Positions 34,612 through 45,549 are shown, counted from the first letter of the stretch. The stretch: DNA of 64,000 bases from Prostheceraeus crozeri (GCA_907163375.1 CAJQUW010007562.1:92501-156500); one strand, 5' to 3'. Made by a program: numbers and translations. Notes: generated from the sequence alone by a model not told the origin.

Positions 34612-34864
34612 GAATCTGAAGGAATTTTGGCGATCGGAGCATTTTGAAGCATTCACACCAATCTGCAAACAACACCATCGCAAGCTGTGCCATCGCTTTG
34701 AATCAGTTTGCACTTGTAGCAAAGTGATGCGCTTAAACAATATAATTCTGTGCACTAGACGCAGACCCAAATGAACCAACAATGCGAGATTTATCGATAG
34801 ACTGGAATTCCACGGAAGCGAGTTGCAGCACTGTTGCAACCACAGACATAGATTTTCCGACATT

Positions 34865-36250
34865 AATGTAGAAATATGCAGATCAAATGTAGAATATGCG
34901 AGCTAGATATCACTGTTTGCAAATGAAATATTATTTTCAGATCAAATGTAGACATATGCAGTATGAAATGTGGGGGCATAGAAATGGATGAGATCAAATG
35001 TAGCTGCTCATTAGTAAATTGTACAGACTAATCGTCAACCCCTATAGAGACTAACATTTAGGATGATTTTGAATATATTGTCTTGGCTATTTTTCATTAT
35101 TTGATTGTAGTTGGAAAGAGCCAATATAGAATGATGGTGGTTATATTTTCTTTTTCTTACTTCTTACAATTAATTTCAGTTAACATCCGTTAACTATCTT
35201 CAGGTAAAAAGGAAGGAAATATGGTCTAGTATAAAATTTAAAATTCACACCGACGTCTATGTCATAATAACATAATATTGAATGCAAAAGGGGGAAGGGC
35301 AATGGACCATGACATTTGGGGTTGTGGAAGTAGGAGTTCAAGCCAGGGGAAATCAAGTCTTCGATGTCATTCAGTAGACGGCAGTCGAGATTATCGAAGA
35401 CATAACGAGCTCACATTTGACCAAATAAAGTCTGACCTACGATTGCGTGAACCCAATCAATTTCACATCTCCATTTTCTGATTATGTAGTTTTCTTGATG
35501 GAGAAATGACTTCAATGAAAAAGCTTGAAGATGTCCAATGAGCATTGAAGCTCATTTTAATTTTGATAATCCTGCAGCTCAGTCTGGAGATAGTGTTGAA
35601 TCTCCTTCAAGATCTCTTCAAAATACATCGGGAGGGCCCCTTCAATTTTGAGCAACTAGTCTGGAGCACTTTCTCTCATTGCCTTCGTTGCTTCGTCGCT
35701 TTCAAGACGATTTCGGTCCCATTACAGATCATCAAATTAGTCAAAAATCGTCAAAGTAAAATCCGGGAAGTCATCGCACGGCCCCAACTGCCACATCTCT
35801 CCATCAAGAAAGCTGCATAATCAGAAAATGTAGATGTGAAGTTGATGAGGCTCACGCAATCTCAGCTCAGACACTTTACTTGCTCCCTTCATGCATGTCT
35901 TCGATAATTTCCACTGTCGTCTACTGAATGACATCGAAGACTTGATTTCCCGTAGTTTGGACTCCTATTTCCACAACCCCAAATGTCATGGTTCATTACC
36001 TCCAGTTAATGCATATTTTATCTTAAATAATGTTTGCATCAAATCGCATCAATTTGTTTTATCTTTTCAATTCTCGACTTGGTTGGCACAATACATTAGA
36101 GAAACCATATTACATGATGAATAAATAATAATAAAAGGTACGAATTTGTCATCATCATCATCATCCTAAATGTTGGTCTCTATAGGGATTGACGATTAAT
36201 CTGTACAATTTACTAATGAGCAGCTACATTTGATCTGTATATTTCTACAA
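34865..36250. mobile_element. Palindromic element with GATCAAATGTAG ends
   Basis: The left arm (34993-35485) and right arm (35815-36232) are inverted copies. Outer parts share GATCAAATGTAGCTGCTCAT and CCTATAGAGACTAACATTTA; inner parts share a GC-richer block with CATTCAGTAGACGGCAGTCG and CATTTTCTGATTATG. TGTAGAAATATGCAGATCAA extends the left end to 34865 and its mirror ends near 36250. At 34870-34990 the end motif CAGATCAAATGTAG is repeated three times. ORFs at 35278, 35545 and 35891 read across arms and loop and have no family features. Confidence 0.7.
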
Positions 36251-36584
36251 TTGATTACATCCATGTATGCAGTCATGTTTTGCCCGAGGATGTATGATGT
36301 CTTCTGCTTGTGTTCCCTCTCTCTCTCTTTGTGTTGCCGTTGCCGGCTTTGCTGTGGTCTGTTGTGTGTGACGTCATTCTGCTGCTTTATTTGATCGCGA
36401 CATCTTCTCTCTTCCCAGCTCTACCTTTGACGTCATTATTAGTGAAAATGTGACTATACAGCTGAGACTCGTGTCTCACGCGCGCCTATTAATTGAATGC
36501 TGACTGAGTAATCAAATAGAAACAGAATCGACACAACACGCTTGTCCGTCTTTTTCCTTCTACAATCCATTTCTATGCTTCCAT
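36251..36584. other. Spacer, nothing recognised
   Basis: Includes a short CT-rich run near 36320. No gene. Confidence 0.45.
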
Positions 36585-37648
36585 CACAGAATTAGATTGT
36601 TTAATCGTATCACTTTGCTAGAAGTGCAAACTGATTCAAACAGATGGCACATACAGGAACTTATTAAGTGTGCAAAAAGAAATTTTCAATACCTTACAGA
36701 GATAGGAAAAATAGTCGTGCGTCGCTTGCGGATTGCTCTGAATTCCTTCAAAATGCTCCGATCACCACGACTCCTTCAGATTCGAAGAATTCAGATCATT
36801 GCGCAAAAGTTTTCTCGATAATGTTGGGTACTCCGTATTAAAACTCCATTGGGTACTCCATTATTAAAAAAGTTAGCAGGCGCACGAAAAAATGTTCACA
36901 AACTTCTTTGTAGAACGTGACATCGACTGTGTCTCTTTGCTGTGTGATCCGGTTGATACCAGTCACCGAAACTTCGCACAATGTGGCGTGTTTAATGTTG
37001 AACTGGCTACTCATTGTTCGATTGCTATGGTATTATGTCAGCAGATTGTGCCATTTCATTACCGTTACATGTTGCAATTCTTCCTTTCTAGTCAAACCAT
37101 ATAATTAGACAGGTCGTCTCTTCTTCCGTTTGACTAGAAGGGAAACATTGGAACATGTAACGTAAATGAAATGGCACAATCTGCTGACTAAATACCATAG
37201 CAATCGAACAATGAGCAGCCAGTTCAACATTAAACACGCCACAAGTTTCAGTAACTGGTATCAACCGGATCACACAGCAAAGAGACACAGACAATGTCAA
37301 GTTTTACGGAGAAGTTTGTGAACGTTTTTTTATGTGCCTGCTAACTTTTTTTAAAATGATTGGAGGACCTAACATTATCGAGAAAACTTTTGTGCAATGA
37401 TCTGAATTCTTCGAATCTGAAGGAATCGTGGTGATCGGAGTATTTTGAAGGAATTCAGAGCAATCCGCGAGCGACGCACGACTATTTTTCCTATCTCTGT
37501 AAGGTATTGAAAATTTCTTTTTGCCCACTTAATAAGTTCCTGTATGTGCCATCTGTTTGAATCAGTTTGCACTTCTAGCAAAGTGATGCGATTAAGCAAT
37601 CTAATTCTGTGAGTCAAACAGAAGAAGAGACGACCTGTCTAACTCTGT
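36585..37648 (+). mobile_element. hAT family A copy hosting a second A copy
   Basis: The outer forward element runs from CACAGAATTAGATTG (36585) to 37097 and resumes at 37620-37648 with GAAGAAGAGACGACCTGTCT. An inverted family A element is inserted close to its right end. The outer terminus is worn and its target duplication is unclear. Confidence 0.85.
37098..37611 (-). mobile_element. hAT family A copy inserted inside another A
   Basis: 514-bp inverted copy flanked by AGTCAAAC at 37090-37097 and 37612-37619, a perfect 8-bp duplication of outer-element sequence. One end reads CATATAATTAGAC instead of CACAGAATTAGAC. Together with the outer copy it forms a 1-kb near-palindrome. Confidence 0.9.
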
Positions 37649-37744
37649 TTGTAAAATGCTGTTTCAATCGCGTTTTCATTGTTTTTGATGTTCCTCGACA
37701 AACGAGGCTAAACAGACGACACACTGAATAAAATACACTGCATT

Positions 37745-37984
37745 CTATGATATGCAGGATCCGTTACTGTCATGACATTCACTAAATTTGCAATTATTCA
37801 CAAGACAGTCGCCATGTTTGCGAAAACGCAGATGTGAAGACAATGTTTTTGATTTGTAAGTTGTGCATAAATATTCATTCAGCTTACATTTATTCAAGTT
37901 TCTGCGAATTTCTCGTACTTGACTATCACTGCATAGCGGAAGAGTTAAGAAAACCATTGTATACAGTGCATATCTCCAGTGCAT
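37745..37984 (-). CDS. Possible small secreted Cys-rich protein
   Basis: 79 codons from ATG. The start MHWRYALYTMVFLTLPLC has the shape of a signal peptide: a short polar N-terminus, a hydrophobic core and a likely cut after LCSDS. Six further cysteines follow (KCKLNEYLC, GDCLVNNCKFSEC and SC near the end). No family is recognised and the DNA is AT-rich, so chance is a serious alternative. It does not overlap any recognised repeat. Confidence 0.28.
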   Translation of the reverse strand: MHWRYALYTMVFLTLPLCSDSQVREIRRNLNKCKLNEYLCTTYKSKTLSSHLRFRKHGDCLVNNCKFSECHDSNGSCIS

Positions 37985-38279
37985 ATCTCCATTGCATTAC
38001 CAGAGAGGCGAGAAAGCAAACATTGCCATGCGAAATTTTTCATGCTATTGTATTGCATGATTTCTCTTTCAATCCATGGGTCCCATATTAATCAAAAGCA
38101 ATCAATCCTTTCGTGTTTGTGTCATAATGTTTATCATCTGCATGCTAATATTCGGCATCATTTTACAATCTTGCTTGCAGGAACCCTAAAAACACACTTT
38201 ACTTAGTTGAATGTTGATCCTCGTGGCCTCTCATCTGATCAACATTACGTCACAACTCAAGTCTGACAGACTTAATTAA

Positions 38280-38453
38280 ATAAATGTTCTCTCTGTCATT
38301 TCCTCTGACTCCGTGAACATCACTTCCTCACAATTATCGCTGCAGCAAGGCTTGTCACGAGTGCGAACACGAGGAGATGGGGAAAATCTTCCACAGTCTG
38401 ACATTGTAAAGGATTGGCAGCTGGGAATTCTCAAATCAAAGAATACTTTGTGA
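38280..38453 (+). CDS. Coding-like segment, possible host exon
   Basis: A 57-codon frame between stops contains LQQGLSRVRTRGDGENLPQS followed by DIVKDWQLGILKSKNTL-stop, protein-like in composition. A plausible 3' splice site (pyrimidine-rich tract then CGCTGCAG) ends at 38345. It lies 50 bases before another exon-like block on the same strand, but the phases do not join simply. No family recognised. Confidence 0.3.
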   Translation: MNVLSVISSDSVNITSSQLSLQQGLSRVRTRGDGENLPQSDIVKDWQLGILKSKNTL

Positions 38454-38504
38454 TTCTCTCGTTTTAAAAAAGAGCTTCAAACACAAGAATTCAATATTTT
38501 TTAG

Positions 38505-38559
38505 CCATTTTGAAACTTGGCTGAAGAAATTCTATTCGACGGTTCCTTGTGATCAGCTG
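38505..38559 (+). CDS. Possible 55-bp internal exon
   Basis: Preceded by AATATTTTTTAG (3' splice site) and followed by CTG-GTAAGTG (strong 5' splice site). Only one frame is open, reading HFETWLKKFYSTVPCDQL. The residue pattern resembles an amphipathic helix. No longer family context can be built in this window. Confidence 0.35.
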
Positions 38560-38884
38560 GTAAGTGTTCCTGTGTTTGATAATTTCTCAATCCAGTTTTT
38601 GGTTTGTTATCTATAATACTTGGGTATTGTCCTATTTCTAGATTCATTTTTAAACATCTCATTCATTAATGCATTATTTCTAATCAAAATTATTTACTTC
38701 ATCATAGAAATTAGTGGTGCGATGCTTGAGATATACCTAAGATTGTGAAATTTGAGCTGCCGTAAATCACAGATATCTAGGATCACGTGTGACAAATTAT
38801 GGATTTATTTAAAATTATGGAACGACACAGATTTAAGTGGCATTTTTGTCCGATCGGACTTCAAGGGCATTTAAAAAAAAAGAC
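38560..38884. other. Non-coding spacer
   Basis: AT-rich; no gene. It ends in an A-rich run next to the LINE 3' end. Confidence 0.4.
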
Positions 38885-39690
38885 ATTAATGTGTCTGAAA
38901 CCATCCACAGTGCAACTGTCAGGAATGGGCAGGATAAGGCTCTTCGCCGCAGTTAGGCCTTTAGGCCTCTCTTGAAGGTGACCACTGACGGGGCAGTTTT
39001 CAAGCTTGTTGGTAGGTCATTCCAGGAGTGAGCTGCGGCTATACGGAAAGCTCTATCACCAACTGTCTTTGGTCGGGAAGTCGGAATAAGGTCGTTGTAG
39101 GCAGATCGGAGATGGCTGCAGGAAGGGTTAGAAGACAGACTGGAGACAGGAAGACAGATAGCTAGGGCACTATCCCGGAGACATTTGTAAGCAAGGACTG
39201 CTTGACTGTAAGGTTACGTGGTCACGAGGTTAGGCGTCGAATAAGAGTCAGGGAGAACTGATTGAAGTTTCGATAAGGTACTGTTAGGAAGACCATAAAA
39301 GAGAATGGAGCAATAATCAAGGCGTGAATGAATGAGAGAAATTATGAGAGTTTTCAACACTGAGTGAGGGATGAATTGTCGAGTGGAACGGAGTTGTCGC
39401 ACGGCACTAAAATACGCAGGAGTAGTTTTAGAAACGTGTGGTTGCAATGAGAGAGATGGATCGAGCAGCACTCCTAGATTGCGAATCCTGTCAGACAGAC
39501 TGATGGTGTCGTTTCCAAAGATTATTGAAGACCTTGGATCAAGGTGACGACGTCGTTTGGACGTAAACCACATCATGTCCGTCTTGGCAGTGTTAAGCAG
39601 GAGACGGTTCCTCTTCAACCAAGCGTGAACCTCAGATAGGCAGTTAGTCATCTTGATGGTTAGGTCATGAGTGTTGACCGGGCAACTGAA
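38885..39690 (-). pseudogene. L2/CR1-type LINE, 3' half
   Basis: Reading on the minus strand: a frame at 39753-39214 includes AWLKRNRLLLNTAKTDMMWF, the GVLLDPSLSLQPHV motif, RQFIPHSVLKTLIISLIHSR and LDYCSILFYGLPNSTLSKLQ, typical of the region after the catalytic palm. It then continues in another frame through TSRPKTVGDRAFRIAA and AHSWNDLPTSLKT to an A-rich tail near 38875. The rest of the same copy is at 45550-46262, separated by a 5.86-kb transposon inserted between the Gly-Phe and Ser of GFSCPVNTHD. At least one frameshift lies near 39220. Confidence 0.85.
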
Positions 39691-40625
39691 CCCTAGATGC
39701 CCGTTTTTGGATAAAACATGCATGATGCATGTATCACGGATAAATCCTATCAAGAAATTTCATTCCTTATTAAATAAAATGGTCTTTTTGGTGTAGATAT
39801 AACTATATTAATAATATTTAGCATTGTAAAGAGTGGGAAATGTATATAAAAATTACTCTGAATAGTAATTTGGAATTGTACATGGTAAAAACATCGATGA
39901 TCCATGAACGTGGATAAAATACATAATTAAAAGAGCGTTTCCTGTAGAGAAGAATTAACCATTTGAGTTAGATACCGACTTTACTAATAATATTGATGCT
40001 GTAAGAAGTAACAAATGCATTTAAATTACTCAAAGAATCGCTCATGGATAAAACATCGATGATCCATGGATATCGACATATGAAACATGTATAAGGGCCT
40101 ATACGACATATGAAATATGCATGTCTACCATTATTTCGAGTGTTTTATATATGCCCTTTATATTTGATGAAATGGTGTGCATAAAAAAGATATTCAGGTG
40201 ACTTCATCACTTCTCTCTCTCTTTCTCACTCGTTCCCCTTTTCTTCTTCTTCTTCTACTCATTTTTCATCATCTTTCACATTCACTACATGTACACTGTA
40301 ACTACAATAGCAACAACATCAGTCAATGCTGACGAACAGGTCAACAATATTAGGCCTACACATGACATATATTTTCAATATTAAGCAATACTATCGGCAC
40401 ACACTTTTCTTCTCAAATTGAAGCATTTATTGAAGTTTCTAAGTTCCACACCGTGCGCATCAGCAAGTCGACTTTGATCAGTTTGCTCGTTTGTTCGCTA
40501 AATTACTTAGCTAGTAATTTGCAAAACTTATGATATTAAATCAGCATGTAACTGAAGCAAACAATTGCATAAGTGTCTCGCTCAGTCTGCGTAATCGTAT
40601 CTCGCTTCTATAACTTTCCGTCACT

Positions 40626-40804
40626 ATGTTAAGGAAATTCGCCACGCGCACGCAGCTGAGGAAGTTCGGTCACATTGTTGGCAGCCTGGTCGTGGCCGCA
40701 TTCGCGAGCCATGAGCGGTCGATAATATTCTCTCGCTGCGAGCTGTTGATACCTGTGACTCAGCGTCCCTGCTTAATAATTATTGTCCACCCATCACGTG
40801 GGAC
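40626..40804 (+). CDS. GC-rich ORF interrupted by a hAT insertion
   Basis: From ATG at 40626: MLRKFATRTQLRKFGHIVGS, then LVVAAFASHERSIIF and PVTQRPCLIIIVHPSRG, up to the B element insertion at 40805. After the element and one target copy, the same frame continues at 41413 (ESCASCALFVLVNPC) to a stop. The pre-insertion locus therefore had an ORF of about 75 codons in a GC-richer patch. Basic N-terminus, hydrophobic later; no family recognised. It lies inside the 5.86-kb transposon and may be its own or captured sequence. Confidence 0.35.
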
Positions 40805-41404
40805 CACAGAATTAAATATTTTGTTTATCTGCTTCGGTTGCTAGAAGTGTGATTAATACGAAATGGACGGCACATTGAGGAACCTATTAGGTGCGCAAAA
40901 AGGAATTCCTAATACCTTACAGAGATAGGAAAAAAAGTCGTGCGTCGCTTGCGGATTAATGTGAGTTCCAGCGAAGTGCTTCGATTGCCAAAATTCCTTC
41001 AGATTCGAAGAATTCAGATCATTACGCACAAGTTTTCTCCATAATGTTGACCCTTCCGATCATTATTAAAGAAAGTAGCAGGCGTACGAAAATTAGTTCA
41101 CTTGATGTTTTCACATCCTCTCCTCGGCATTGCTCACTGTATAGTGCATACATTGAATCGAAGCCAGGCATCGATGTGTGTTTTGGTGTGTGCGAAGTGA
41201 TATCACAGCACGCACGCATCTCTCACTAGCTCTGTTGTCCTTTGCTGACAGCTTATTGTTTGCCATTTCCAATAGCAAGCGATACACGAATTATCCATTC
41301 GAGAAGGAGCAAGTTGTCTAATTCTGTGCCATTTCGATATAAGGTTACATATAACTCTTCCTTTCTAGGAAACCGAAGCGCGCGCAGATGAATCTAGTTC
41401 TGTG
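40805..41404 (+). mobile_element. hAT-like family B element, full length
   Basis: 600 bp with ends CACAGAATTAAATATTTTG and GATGAATCTAGTTCTGTG, flanked by CGTGGGAC at 40797-40804 and 41405-41412, a perfect 8-bp target duplication. This is the reference copy of family B. No transposase. Confidence 0.93.
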
Positions 41405-41412
41405 CGTGGGAC

Positions 41413-41967
41413 AGAAAGCTGCGCAAGTTGTGCGCTCTTCGTTCTCGTGAACCCGTGTTAACTGCTTAATATTACAAAAGTCAGCGCATCAAGAGGATAT
41501 TCTACTTACGCACCTTTATTTAATCGTCTTCGTTTTTTCATTATCTTACTTAGTTTTCATGCACAACATGGAGCACAATTCAAAAATGAACACTCGCAGG
41601 TAGTCAGTGAGTTCTTCCACTCAATGAAGCCATCAAGTTCCTTTGATTTGTGCATCAGAATTAAAAATTCATCTCTTGGATCAAACCGCAGAAAAAGGGT
41701 AAGCTTCTAATTGTTTCCAAATTTATTTTGTCAACTTACAGCATTTAATCCCGAAAACAAAATCAAAGGAAAGATTTGGTCATATGATACAATCGATAAA
41801 TCAAAAGTTGGTTTATTGACCATGAACACGTAGAGACATTTCTATGACTATACTGCTATCTCCTCTATTAATTTTGCAAATACTAGATACTGCAATACTT
41901 TGAAAGCTACTAGCGTCATACTTAATTTAATTTACTGGCAACAACAAAATATCTCAATTCCTCTCGG
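41413..41967. other. Interior of the 5.86-kb transposon
   Basis: After the tail of the interrupted ORF, AT-rich with nothing recognisable. Confidence 0.4.
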
Positions 41968-42056
41968 TTCCTCTTAGCAGCACATTTTGGGAATCCTTTA
42001 TTTATACATAAATATCATAGCTATCAAGAACTCCTAAAATGTGCTGCTAAGAGGAA
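41968..42056 (+). ncRNA. Pre-miRNA-like hairpin 1
   Basis: A 25-bp stem with one G:U pair: TTCCTCTTAGCAGCACATTT (41968-) against AAATGTGCTGCTAAGAGGAA (-42056). The loop of about 39 bases contains a small ATTTAT/ATAAAT stem. Length (89 bases) and pairing fit a microRNA precursor, although near-perfect pairing also fits a small MITE. The 5' arm contains AGCAGCAC, the seed of the vertebrate miR-15/16 group; without expression data this is not evidence of homology. Confidence 0.4.
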
Positions 42057-42067
42057 TTCTTAGCATA

Positions 42068-42149
42068 TTGAATTCAAAGTGAATAAGTCTCGGGCATGTG
42101 ACATCATTTGTGTGATGGAAAACCCAAGACCTATTCACTTTGAATTCAA
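42068..42149 (+). ncRNA. Pre-miRNA-like hairpin 2
   Basis: Starts 11 bases after hairpin 1. A 27-bp stem with two mismatches pairs TTGAATTCAAAGTGAATAAG (42068-) with CTATTCACTTTGAATTCAA (-42149), around a 28-base loop. It is unrelated in sequence to hairpin 1. Confidence 0.4.
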
Positions 42150-45100
42150 CATGAGAATGTGCATGCATATCAGTTTTCACGACGACGTTTCTCGTTGAAA
42201 AATCGATCAAAAGTTGATTCTGTCGTGAAAAGAATCATAATCAAATGGTAATATATTGAAATGGTAATACACTGCTTTTAAATTCGTAATTTCTGATTGC
42301 TTTGAAAATAGCACAAAAATCTGGGCATGTTGAGACAAAATAGTTGCATGCTAGAAACTATGAGCATGAAAGAACTTAAATTAACGCATTAAAACCATTT
42401 CAATTTAGCACTTCAATAGTAGGCTATACTTGTGCTATGGCATCAATACTTGGATGACAAATAATTGAAAAAAATTTTGAAACAATTGAACATGGTATAA
42501 GGCATAAAAAATCTATTCCAGGACTACAAAAAGTTTAGATGGAGAATATTTTTATCAATGCGGACAAACTATTGAGCTATTCGATATCTGCTTAAGTTAT
42601 ACAATTTAATCTTGTTTCTGAAAAATGGATTCATCAAGGAAGCTTGTTTAAATAGGTCACTATTTCCATTTCATAAATATTGAACTGAAAACCTGTAGCT
42701 AACGCCCATGATATTCAATTAATTTTTTCAGAATCGCTACATTTTCAAAAATGATATCAATTTGATATTTCGAGTCGTTTAAGAAAAATGATCAAGCACA
42801 CAAAAGGCATAGATGCTACACGACGGACTGCACACTGTAATAAAGATCAGTTATGCGATGCAGTCCAACAATAGGTTTAGTTTTGCAAAATCAATTATTT
42901 TTCATGCCTTACGATTAATATAAAACAATCGAAGTACAAACTCATTGCCACTCCTTCATATATAAATTTGTGTTTACTTATTACAAATTATGCATCGCAC
43001 TTTTCATATCATCGTAGGCCTAGTTATTATGGTCACATGTTAGTTGTAGGCCCGCATGTCACCATGAATACCTGAAGAGATGCTGTCATATAAACGGTAG
43101 ACAAGATGACATTATGTGTGTGTTTGCAGATTGTGATTTTAACAAAATGAAATTACATGTACGGTGTTAATATTATAGAAAATTCAAGCATTCCTGACTA
43201 TCTTCATCTCACGAACGATTGACAGGCGGTCGGCAATAGGCTATACTCCGTTTTTATTTGCAGATTGCATTTTTGTAAAAGCAGTTACCGGTACTTGAAT
43301 ATCAAAATAAAATTATTAATAGATACTACAAACATTGATTAAAAAATAATTCATAAATTGTTAATGATCACAATTCAACCACTCCAGAATATCTTCATTT
43401 GCTATCAAAATTCCTAAGAATAATATCGCTTGCCACATTGTCAGAGATGAAATGAGTCAAAAGCAGTTTTCTTAATAGTCTTTACTACAACACCTAAAAT
43501 TACTATAAATGATTTCTCTTCTAAACTTTGAGTAGGCCTACCCATAGAATGTTAATTAAGATTAGTTAAGTATGATAATTCTAGCTGCTCTGCACATCAG
43601 CACAAAATTTGTCTTCTTTTTACAGGTGCTTATTGCTGAGGCTGCGCAAACTCGTCGTATCTGTGCATCAATGACTCAATACCTGACCTACGCTCGGCTG
43701 TTTTTTCGTCTTGTCTTGTGAGCTAATTAACCCCGAAATACTGGAATTATTATTTACCCATAAATCTCTCATATATTCGCAACGTCCCAACGATCATCAG
43801 ATTCGGACAAACGTCTTGTGGTCCAACTGAAGATGTTTTTTTTCAGTGACCTCGTATCATCGCTTCAAACTTCATAGTACTAGTGATTGTTTCTCCGTTG
43901 AACTGTAAATTTTTCGTGACATCACCTCTATTCTTAAAAATGTGATGATGACGTCGCGACGGTGTTCGACTCGAAATGACAGTGTTTCAGATGACGTGAA
44001 ATACGCATTCGGACTGTAGGCATGTTTTCTGGTTGGAAGGATTTTCAAATGAAGGATGATCAAATCCGGAAAGAGAAATTTCCTTTATGTTGATAACAGT
44101 GATTTTCATCAAAATCATTTGTATCTGATCGTTCGATGTGTGCTACTGTATGAACGTCATCCTATACGGTGGTCACACTTTGTGCATTTTCTAAATACGT
44201 ATGAAAAATTGTATTTTTGAAGGATATCCATTCCTTCTGATGTTTACTTGGGAGAGCAGGGCTCAGTTTTTGTAATCTCTATGAATGCTATCGTACAAAG
44301 GATAATTTTAGCAAGAATAACTATTTTACCAAATGTAGGTCTAACAAATATTTTCTTACACGATTACTATTGTGCGGAAAATCAATCATGCTTGAAATTT
44401 GAATTAAGAACAAAAGAATACACTTCAATCTACAGCGTTATATTCGGTATACCTCAAAGGGAAGAAGCGTACCGTGCCATAACATATTTGCTCCAGAAGA
44501 AAACTCCATAAGCTGAATGAGTGATCAATCGTTTCTTATTATGATTTCAAATATCTTTCAACTAAATTTCTCAATAAACTGTCATGGCACCCTTCCGGTC
44601 GACAATGCTGCATCAAGAAAATAGATAAAGAATATTTCAGAGTAACATCTTCCGAATAATCGCTTGCACTGCCATTTTAATCGTTTTAAAACATTTCTAG
44701 AAAATACACTTCTCTGATAGCTTTTAGAATTATAATTTGTTATTCGATCAGAGTCTTTTTTGAAAAATACCTTATTTTACTAATTACAAATAACATGTAA
44801 AAGCTCTTCTTTCTAATTTTTTATTCCATAAATTCATTAGAAATGTTTTTTGAATCGGAGATTGAAAACTGTGTTAGAGACTGATTCATTTGCGTTTCAT
44901 TAATTCACGTTGTGCATGAATTTTCCTTGTGTCTTCAATACATTGCTATAAACATGATGTTGATTTTATACACGGTTATTTAATTTGCATTTGAATGTTT
45001 CTGTGACATGTGCAATTTTATATCGAAGATAATGTATGGCCTTTGCGCCACATCTATGCTGGAGTGACTGGAATTTGCCAGGGATGTAATGAATGTATTT

Positions 45101-45289
45101 CAATTTGTAAAGTAAGTTCTGCATGTTCGTAAATTTTACGATGTTGTATTCATGCAGCATGTAGAATTCATCACTCCACGAAAAAAATGTGCTATAAACT
45201 TACAATACAGATTGTACAATGATACTAGCATCCCTGGTTAATTTCATCTATTCGATGGTAAAATTATAGATGTCACATGATTAAATCAT
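42150..45289. other. Interior of the 5.86-kb transposon, few ORFs
   Basis: Long AT-rich stretch. The plus-strand ORF 44248-44511 (87 codons, including NIFLHDYYCAENQSCLKFEL) and the minus-strand ORF 43872-44063 have no recognised family. A short open block after TCTTCTTTTTACAG at 43612-43625 (VLIAEAAQTRRICASMTQYL, stop at about 43720) could be a terminal exon. No transposase motif was found. Confidence 0.4.
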
Positions 45290-45535
45290 TGATATTTCAT
45301 TGACAAAACATGCATGTCTCATAGATATAACATGCATGTCTCATACATATAACATGGATGTCTCATGGATAAAACATGCATGAAAATCATGCATGGCCAT
45401 GTATGATGCATGCATGATCATGCATGAGACATGCATGATCATGTATGAAACATGCATGGTCATGCATGAATCATACATGATCATGCATGAATCATGTATG
45501 ATCATGCATGGGAATCATGCATGTTTTATCCAAAA
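45290..45535. repeat. ATGCATGATCATG subterminal repeats
   Basis: Dense repeats of ATGCATGATC/GATCATGCAT and of GATAAAACATGCATGTCTCA with spacing near 20-30 bases, just inside the right TIR. They are highly palindromic. The overlapping ORF (MHESYMIMHESCMIMH) is repeat-encoded and not a gene. Confidence 0.85.
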
Positions 45536-45549
45536 ACGGGCATCTAGGG

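Larger units (their letters stand above)
30115..34752 (-). mobile_element. Outer hAT family A copy split by two insertions
   Basis: Pieces of one reverse-oriented family A element lie at 30115-30245, 30839-30885 and 34612-34752, in the right order. The first break is filled by unrelated sequence and a forward family A copy (30320-30830), the second by the foldback element (30886-34611). The right terminus TATAATTCTGTG is at 34752. No clean target duplication of the outer copy is left. Confidence 0.75.
39691..45549. mobile_element. 5.86-kb DNA transposon of unassigned superfamily
   Basis: CCCTAGATGCCCGTTTTTGG at 39691 and its exact complement ending at 45549 are the start of perfect TIRs of at least 35 bases (continuing ATAAAACATGCATGA). 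The flanks carry AA on each side (or GAA if one end is one base shorter), and removing the element restores the LINE frame, so the limits are secure. Near both ends ATGCATGATCATGCATGA-type and GATAAAACATCGATG repeats occur. CCC/GGG ends recall piggyBac, but there is no TTAA. The interior holds a hAT B copy, twin hairpins and only short ORFs, with no recognised transposase. Confidence 0.85.

Noticed and set aside
41968-42056. Identification as a true miR-15/16 family gene
   Set aside because: Only the seed-like 8-mer matches; the rest of the arm differs and the locus lies in a transposon. Kept only as a hairpin candidate.
39691-45549. piggyBac assignment
   Set aside because: Ends begin CCC, but the flanks are AA or GAA, not TTAA, and no DDD transposase is present.
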